A stretch of DNA of 64,000 nucleotides, from the NCBI GenBank assembly GCA_013396995.1, contig VWZP01008563.1, forward strand, positions 369,899 to 433,898, written 5' to 3'. This DNA comes from Dicaeum eximium (lineage: Eukaryota > Chordata > Aves > Passeriformes > Dicaeidae). Numbering within the stretch: the stretch's first letter is position 1; each line of letters begins with the position of its first letter. Below the pieces are notes generated by a model. That model was not told the origin of the DNA, ran no database searches, and was given only the letters and a program-made list of their open reading frames with translations. Below are positions 58,001 through 64,000 of this stretch, in pieces. The position numbers and the translations under genes were made by a program.

Positions 58001-60539
58001 TGAAGAACTTCAATGGCTACAAGGCTTGGAGAGCTCCGTGCCCACCACAGCAGCATCCTAAGAATACAAATGGGGATGTAGATGGGAAGACTGGCAACAT
58101 CTGCACCTCTGAAAGAGGAAGGCAAGGATCCAAGTGCCTTATTTACAGAGGGAATAAATGAGCCACGTTCCTACGGCAGCAGCGCGTTCCTGCAGCAGCA
58201 CAGCCCCCTCTGCTCCACAGGGATGAATTTGGAGGAGAAAGAGGCTTAAATTGAGCATGTGCAACACCAGCACAAAGTGAGGGCTGGGAGCATCAGCACC
58301 AGGGTCTTCTATGAAGCCTCAGCCCAAAAGTTTCCCGGTGGGACCAGGGTGCAACCTCTGGGTGCTCCAAGAATCCCTCATTTATTCCCTGCACTCCACC
58401 TGCTTGGGACATCAGCTCCATAAAAACCACAACAAAGCCAAATAAACCAAATAACTTTGCCCCTTTGTTCAGCAGCAGCTCCACATAATTTACCTGCACA
58501 TCAGCCCCAAAAATCCCCACTGTGCCCTCAGCAGGGCTCACAGCACACACCCAGCCCTGCCAAACCCAGGGAGCAAATCCTGGTGCTGCCGAGACCAGCA
58601 GAGGCTTCTGGCAGCTTCAGCAGGGTCTGGCTGTCACCCTGGGAGGCTGATCTGGGACCCAAAAATGTGAAACACTCCTAAATACTTCACTGGCTCAAAG
58701 CCCAAATTATTACTGCCTGCTATTGCGTGGTAACAGTCCTTAAATAGGTGATATTAAAATAGTTATTTCTCTGATGCTTCCACTTTGCTTCCTTTTGATA
58801 ATATGATTTAATGACTTCCAATTATGCCAGCTATTAATTTGTTCATGTGTTTTCAGGCCTCTTCCCCTCCTGCCAGTGTATTCAGGCATCCTGTTAGTCT
58901 CCTACTGGAATATTGACATTATTTTCTCTCCATCCTCCTCCTTTTCAGCAGCAAAACCTGCCTGATCGACAGAAACCCTCCAGGAACGTGGAGATCAAGC
59001 AAACCCTGGCAATGATTTTTCCCGGATTATCCATTACCCATGACAAATAATGGAGCTTTACTGCAGGAATTTACCCTCAATTAACCCTCACTTCAGCCCC
59101 CACAGCCCAGCACAGGCCCTGAGGATTCCGAGGTGCAATCCCCAGCCGGGCCTTTGGGATGGGCTGATGGATTTCTGCTGCTGGAATTGGAGAGACACTT
59201 TTGTGTGCTTGGCACAGGATGCCTCCCCCTCCCCAGGGTGATGGATGGCCACCAAGCACAGGCTCCCTGTTCGTTATCAGGCCCATCAATAACCCTGGCT
59301 GGGCTCATGGCCCTGAAGATGAAACGAGCCTTTCTCATTTTTTTTCCAAGAGCCCAGCATTGCTGGGGGAAGCCCAGTGACATCCAGAGGAGATGGAACC
59401 ACACACAGATTTAGCAAACACCTGGAGTGGAGAACCCACTCTGAGCCCTTTGGTGATGCATAATTCAGGGAGATCGATCCCATCCCACTTCAGGTTTGGA
59501 AAAGTGCAAAATGTTCCCATCTCCAGTTCTGCACAAAGGGATGTAAACAGGGGGTTGTAATGAGGGAGAGAACACAAAACCAGGGACTCACCGAGGCTGG
59601 AAAAGCCCTTGGACTGAATCCCACCACACCCACTAAGCCAGATCACCGAGTGCCACATCCACTCGTTTCTGAGCACTTCGGGGCACGGTGACTCCACCAC
59701 TTCCCTGCAGAGCTGTTCCAAACATTTCCAAAAAGCCCACGGAGCCTGAAAAGGCTCCATCCCAGCCAAATCTGCTCCAGGCAGCTCTCCCAGCCCTGCC
59801 CTAAGCTTCTCCCATCTCACCTCCCTGGTGAGAGCTCCCTGGCCCTGCAGCCGGTGCCGCCCACGCAGGAGCCCCAGACACGGCAGGACCCCAGGGGATT
59901 AAAGCAAAGCTGAGCCTTCCGGGATAAGCCCGGGATTAGTGCACATCCTAACTCGGACTGGGGAGTCTCCATCCCCCGGGACTGCTGAAACTCTCCAAAC
60001 GAGGCAGTCAGCCAGCTCTCCTTGGAAATGCATCTGTGCTCGTGCCCTGGGAAATGCATCTGTGCTGCCGACCGTGCCCCCGAGCTGGGACAAGCCCAGC
60101 CCAGAATTGATCCAGGCAATTGATTCAGGCAATGGGATTTGGGCCGTGTGGGGGTTGATGGCTGCAGGTGACAGCAGCTCAGGTGACAGCGGCGTTTGAA
60201 GCACGACAGAGCTGCACACACCTCCACACAGAGGGAGGGAGGGTGATGCCCACATTCTCAACCTCCATCCCCACGTTCTCAGCCTCCATCCCCACATTCC
60301 CAGCCTCCATCCCCAGGAACCTCTCCCAGCAGCCCCGTCCCGTTCGTGTAAAGGAAAAATAAACTCGCACCAACACCCTGGAGAAGCCCTTGGGAGCAGG
60401 AGATCAGCTCTGTGCCCCCTCCCCCGTACCTGGCTGCAGGGTGGCAGCAGGGTGCTCTCTGGGGACAGCTGGCTCTGGCTCTGGCGACAATCCAGCTGGA
60501 TGAGGCTGCGGCACTCCTGGTGACACGTGTACCTGCAGT
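48930..60539 (-). CDS. RASSF5: RASSF5 (NORE1/RAPL), Ras association domain family member 5; long isoform incomplete
   Basis: RASSF5 binds GTP-loaded Ras and Rap1 through its RA domain and MST1/2 kinases through its C-terminal SARAH helix; the short form (RAPL) controls integrin adhesion in lymphocytes. Minus-strand coding exons: 60539-60430 (C1 part, long form only), 56876-56757 (first exon of the short form), 51326-51213, 50394-50097, 49763-49648 and 49082-48930. Phases match throughout. The short form is complete with 266 residues (human 265). The long form lacks its first exon (proline-rich N-terminus and first half of C1), which must lie beyond 64000; I saw no candidate between 60540 and 64000. 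The gene is tail to tail with EIF2D. Confidence 0.97.
49648..49763 (-). CDS. RASSF5: RASSF5 coding exon (end of RA domain)
   Basis: 116 bp encoding LFQKLPLSEYPLYLRLLAGP and the FVLKENETGEVE end of the RA fold; acceptor ccttgcag|TGCTC, donor GAG|GTACCT. Confidence 0.97.
50097..50394 (-). CDS. RASSF5: RASSF5 coding exon (core of RA domain)
   Basis: 298 bp, 99 codons plus one base, residues 79-177 of the short form. It contains DGTYTGFIKVHLKLRRPVTV and the highly conserved TDKRTSFYLPLDAIKQLH region of the Ras-binding surface, then VDNPQKFALFKEMRKDGQ. Acceptor gtgccccag|AACGAC, donor CAAG|GTGAGT. Confidence 0.98.
51213..51326 (-). CDS. RASSF5: RASSF5 coding exon (linker before RA)
   Basis: 38 codons from NVTQTVEEEQPEPP to CLLMKL, with the conserved VQEIKQKIEKYN helix. 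Both isoforms join here, since both the alternative first exon and the C1 exon end in phase 0. Acceptor gattgcag|AATGTG, donor CTG|GTACGT. Confidence 0.97.
52018..52215 (-). mobile_element. CR1 LINE 3' portion
   Basis: Antisense CR1 subtype: aatcacaggatcattaaggt, gagctcgagtccagctgtcc, tgggcagcctgttccaatgc and ttcagtccaaacctcccctg. Confidence 0.9.
52905..53163 (+). mobile_element. CR1 LINE 3' portion
   Basis: Sense CR1 tail: gatggctttgaactaaaaga, ggggagatttacatgagata, gcccaaggccaggctggagc and tcctttccaacccaaggcat. Confidence 0.92.
56757..56876 (-). CDS. RASSF5: RASSF5 alternative first exon (short, RAPL-type isoform)
   Basis: 40 codons starting MTIGSSMSSGYCSLDEDLED, then CFFTAKTSFFRSAHSKVPAK, very close to the human RAPL N-terminus (MTVDSSMSSGYCSLDEELED). 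Donor AAG|GTAACG, phase 0. Upstream sequence is CpG-rich with a 30-N gap 56 bases away, fitting an internal CpG-island promoter. Confidence 0.96.
56933..56962. other. Assembly gap (30 N) at the RASSF5 internal promoter
   Basis: Short N run in very GC-rich sequence 56 bases upstream of the short-isoform start codon. Confidence 0.98.
57128..57183. repeat. 11-bp minisatellite
   Basis: About four to five copies of gctcccagtgc, within the CpG-rich region upstream of the internal RASSF5 promoter. Confidence 0.9.
57740..57900 (-). mobile_element. CR1 LINE 3' fragment
   Basis: Antisense CR1 tail: ggcagggacaccttcccctg, gtccagcctggccttggaca, gccagggcctcccaccctcc and aatatcccatctcagctcg. Confidence 0.87.
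59582..59772 (-). mobile_element. CR1 LINE 3' fragment
   Basis: Antisense CR1 subtype: gactcaccgaggctggaaaa, gagtgccacatccactcgtt and cggtgactccaccacttccc. Confidence 0.85.
60252..60316. repeat. 21-bp tandem repeat
   Basis: Three copies of cacattctcagcctccatcc with one extra base per unit, about 115 bases downstream of the RASSF5 C1 exon donor. Confidence 0.88.
60430..60539 (-). CDS. RASSF5: RASSF5 coding exon with second half of the C1 zinc finger (long isoform)
   Basis: 110 bp encoding (D)CRYTCHQECRSLIQLDC, which fits the C-x4-H-x2-C-x7-C end of a C1 domain, then RQSQSQLSPESTLLPPCSQ. The preceding zinc ligands are in an exon outside the window. Acceptor ccctgcag|ACTGC, donor CAG|GTACGG; phase 0 at its 3' end allows joining to 51326. 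Confidence 0.95.
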
Positions 60540-60670
60540 CTGCAGGGACAGAAAGGGACAGTGAGGCACCCCAGGGCTGGGCTGGGGCACAGCGGGGGGA
60601 CACGGGGAGGGACTGGATTGCAGCCAGAGGGGTTCCAACAGGGTCAGAGCTGCAGCAGGCACGTGTTTGC

Positions 60671-60945
60671 TCTATAAACACACCTGTCCCTGTTCACACA
60701 CCTGTCCCTATAAACACACCTGTCCCTATAAACACACCTGTCCCTATAAACACACCTGTCCCTATAAACACACCTGTCCCTATAAACACACAGGTCCCTC
60801 TGTCCCTATAAACACACAGATCCCTATAAACACACCTGTCCCTGTTCACACACCTGTCCCTATAAACACACAGGTCCCTATAAACACACAGGTCCCTATA
60901 AACACACCTGTCCCTGTTCACACACCTGTCCCCGTTCAGGCACAC
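60671..60945. repeat. 18-bp minisatellite in RASSF5 intron 1
   Basis: About 15 copies of tataaacacacctgtccc with variants (gttcaca, caggtcc), starting about 130 bases upstream of the C1 exon acceptor. It gives artificial NTPVPI repeat frames. Confidence 0.95.
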
Positions 60946-61267
60946 TCCTGCAGGTGACGAGAGGCACCAGAATTCCTCGCCCAGAGCAAAAATCGCTCCC
61001 ACACCTCTCCCCAGGGAATCCTCTGCTCCTGGGCACAACGGAGCAGCACAAGCCACATTCCTCCAGCGCCCTGCTGCCTCACTGACACATAAAGGATGGA
61101 AAAATCCTCAAATCCCACCAAACCACGGCGTAGCCCACGCCAGCTCTGCTCCTGGGAGGTGCCACCTGCAGCAAGAGCTGGGCCAGTGAACGGGGAAAGG
61201 ATCCTTCACTTCCCACCGTGGGGAAATACCTTTGTACTGGACAGCTGCCAGACATTTAGAGTCACTA

Positions 61268-61390
61268 AATATCACAGAAGGGTTTGGCTTGGAAGGGACA
61301 TTAAAGATCATCCAGTTCCACCATCCCGGGGTGCTCCAAGCCCCGTCCAGCCTGGCCTTGGACACTTCCAGCTGCTCTGTGCCAGGGCCC
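61268..61390 (-). mobile_element. CR1 LINE 3' fragment
   Basis: Antisense CR1 tail: tatcacagaagggtttggct, tggaagggacattaaagatc and gtccagcctggccttggaca. Confidence 0.9.
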
Positions 61391-63055
61391 AAACACAAAA
61401 CCTCCAAGGGCCAGCTCTGGTGATGGGCGTGGATGTGGCACCAGCAGCCCCAAACCCACCCTGGAGGGGGCAGGGACATCCCAGCCCAGCAGAGCTGTGC
61501 CCTCCTGTCCCCAGGGGCATTTCTGTGCTGTTTTCTCTGATGCTGACCCAGTGCCAGGCACTGACCCAGCCCTGCACAGACCAGGCTCAGCTTTAACCCC
61601 TTCAGGCACAGGCTCTGCTCACCCCCAGCTCAGAGGGAGTTGGGCACAGCCAGCTCCAGTCACCCCTCACTCATGGCCATCACTCCTGCAACCCCTCCCT
61701 CAAAGCCCCAACTGCTCCAAACCCTCCTGACTGCAGTGAACAACCTCCTGCCACTGTAACAGCCCACCTGAGCCTTTTAATTTTTAACTGCCGCACAAAC
61801 AGCCTTAAATTTACTTTTTATGCTGCCCAAAATTCCAGAGCGGTCACCAACCTGGAAAAAAAAAATATATCCTAAAAGCAAGGCCAGAGAGTTCACAGAT
61901 GGATGAAACCCTGCACCAGCCCCATGACCTTGGTAAGAGCCACTGAACTTGGATTTTAAATACACACCTTCTTCCTTTTCCCTTCTTTTCCTTTTTTTTT
62001 CCTTTAGCATTTGGCTCATTGGTTTTGAATGTCTGGGGCTTGCAGGAAAGCAAAGGAATATCCTATGTTTGGTCTGGAAAATGATTTCTGCTCAGCTCTG
62101 GTGAATTTTCTAGTGCCTGAGAATGAATGAGAGGAGCTGAACCACTGCTGGGAGCTGGTGCCTGAGGGGGGAAACATCAATCTCCAGGGGAAACGGGGAA
62201 ATCATTTATCATTTATCATTTCACATTCATCTGGCGTGAGCTGTCTGTCATTTCTGTCGTTCTGCCATTCCAAGTCACTTGTCTCAACTAAGCCTGGGGG
62301 AAAAGCTGGGAGATTTGGTGCTTTTTCTTTTTCTTTTTTTTTTTTTTTAATTAGAGATAAGCTGCAGTTACACAGTAATTTAATGCATGACCTTTCCAGC
62401 AACTGGAACAGCCTTTTTGTGGGGAACATTGGCCAAGTCTTTGCTGGAGCTGCCAGCTGGAGAATGCTCCAGCTATGGGTTCACCTGAGCATCTGCCACC
62501 ACCACAACGTCCCCTCTGCCCACGAGGGCTCAGATTTTCACATTTGGGCACATCTGCCACACTGGGGCAGCTCCAGCACGAGGGGCAAAGGCAGCCAAAG
62601 GTCTGACACAGGGGATTTGCACCACAGAAATGCCAATTCCCAAGCACCTCCTCCGGATCGGGCCCATCGTGGCATTTCTTTGTGGGATTAAAGTGTGACA
62701 CCTCCTCAGTCACCGTCACCTATTAACAGAGCTAATCACCGGGGATCCGGTGGGTAATGCTAATTTTAGAAACCCTGCCCAGCTTTGGGAAGCAGCCACG
62801 TGACCGGTTTGCCAAGAGGAGCAGGATGCCTCCACTTAGGCTTTGAGATAATTTCCATTCCAGTCAAACAATGGAACACTCGGAAATAGAGCTTCTTTTA
62901 AAAAAGAGAGAGAAAGAGGTCGTGATACCGTGAAAAAACTTCGCGAAATTCCCTTCAGCCACCGTTCTCCGCAGATGAAGTCTCTCAGGGGGATAAATTG
63001 TGTAAACAGTCCCGTATAAACGCCCATCTCAGTGCCTGAACACAGGACTGCAGCC

Positions 63056-63232
63056 ACAGAATGGTTTGGGTTGGGAGGGACCTTAAAGCTCCTCTGCCAT
63101 GGCAAGGACACCTTCACCTGCCCCAGGTGGCTCCAGCCTGGCCTGGGACACTCCCAGGGGTGGGACAGCCAGGGCTGCTCCGTGCCAGGACCTCCCCACC
63201 CTCCCAGGGAAGAGTTCTCCAGCCACTCTGCC
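63056..63232 (-). mobile_element. CR1 LINE 3' fragment
   Basis: Antisense CR1 tail: cacagaatggtttgggttgg, gagggaccttaaagctcctc, ccagcctggcctgggacact and gtgccaggacctccccaccc. Confidence 0.91.
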
Positions 63233-64000
63233 CACCCCAATCCCCCATCCCCACCCCCAGCACACCCCAGAGCCCAGGGGCAGCTCCCAGCTCCAGCTGA
63301 CCCCAGTGGAAATGGAGACAAAAGGGGCAGGAGGCTCCACAGGAGTCTGAGAGCTGGGACAACGTGGCAGGAGGGAGATTCCCTCCATCCAGCCTCTGGA
63401 ACGCTCCGGGGCTCGCACAGCTCCCCGTGCAGGCTGCACCTGAGGCTGGGCTGTGCAAGGCTGAGGTGCTGCCCCGGTCCTGACGGCCCTGGGGTGACTC
63501 AGGGGTGGCAGCAGGATATGGCCCTGTGGCACCAGGAGGCTCTGAAGGGACAGGGCAGGACCTGTGGTACCCCAGGGAAGGGTCCCAGTCCTCCTGCAAC
63601 CCCCCAGGGACTGCCCCAGCCCCAGCCCTGCAGCTCCATCACCGCAGTCCGGTCCTGGCAGGTTTAGGTCTAAACCAGATGCTTTGGGTTCATTTGTTTG
63701 CAAACTCTGCTCAGCCCCAGGGGCTGCTGCTGAGGCCCCCTCGGTGACAGCCACCCCTCTGTGGGTCCCTGTGTCCCTGCAGCCTCTGGAGCCCACCCCA
63801 GCTGCTGGCAGATGCTCTGGAGCCCTCCTGTAACAAAACCCAGATTTCCCTTTGGCGTGGCAGCTGGGACAGCTCCGATGGCCCCTGCTCCTGCCAGAGC
63901 AGCACTGCAGAGGAGAAGGTGAAGCCACAGGTGCCACAGGTGTGGTGCCAGCCCCGTGGCCACCCCAGGCAGGGTCCCTGTGGCCGGGCAGTGCCGGGGC

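Larger units (their letters stand above)
56877..60429 (-). other. RASSF5: RASSF5 intron between the C1 exon and the short-isoform first exon
   Basis: About 3.5 kb. The side next to the internal promoter is CpG-rich. It contains CR1 tails, an 11-bp and a 21-bp tandem repeat, and no other exon that I can support. Confidence 0.75.
60540..64000 (-). other. RASSF5: RASSF5 intron 1 of the long isoform (partial)
   Basis: Contains the 18-bp minisatellite and two CR1 tails. I looked for the proline-rich N-terminus and the first C1 half (HxF, WCxxC) and did not find them. Confidence 0.75.

Noticed and set aside
60527..60957. NTPVPI repeat protein
   Set aside because: Translation of the 18-bp minisatellite in a RASSF5 intron, on the strand opposite to the gene.

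Overview
This is vertebrate nuclear DNA and almost certainly from a bird. Four intron-split genes can be read, each matching a well-known vertebrate protein: MAPKAPK2, DYRK3, EIF2D and RASSF5. They sit in the same order and relative orientation as on human 1q32, here read in reverse. The only recognisable interspersed repeats are short, 5'-truncated CR1 LINE tails, with no mammalian SINEs. Together with compact introns, GC-rich first exons and many GC-rich minisatellites, this points to a bird microchromosome region. The CR1 subtypes look songbird-like, but that is a weaker inference.

Layout. Positions 1-13162 are the start of MAPKAPK2 intron 1 (minus strand); its first coding exon is at 13163-13411, beside a 199-N gap. 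Positions 13616-29731 are intergenic, rich in minisatellites, and hold a 936-N gap flanked by two near-identical 596-bp copies. DYRK3 (minus) runs from 35752 to 29732 in three coding exons. About 2 kb of CpG-rich, minisatellite-filled DNA separates it from EIF2D (plus), which has 15 coding exons from 37754 to 45452 and is complete. RASSF5 (minus) converges on EIF2D tail to tail: its SARAH exon ends at 48930 and its 3' UTR probably reaches about 46200. Its short-isoform (RAPL-type) first exon is at 56757-56876, and the exon with the second half of the C1 domain is at 60430-60539. The first exon of the long isoform lies beyond the window.

The genes do not form a pathway. MAPKAPK2 (p38-activated kinase), DYRK3 (condensate-dissolving kinase), EIF2D (non-canonical initiation and recycling factor) and RASSF5 (Ras/Rap effector binding MST kinases) are neighbours by conserved synteny. 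I found no evidence for an undescribed multi-gene system. The points most worth a second look are local: a 6-codon uORF just before EIF2D, a decayed duplicate of EIF2D exon 12, an EIF2D minisatellite that looks like repeated copies of a splice acceptor, two start/acceptor combinations that both keep DYRK3 open, and an unnamed repeat present at two loci.
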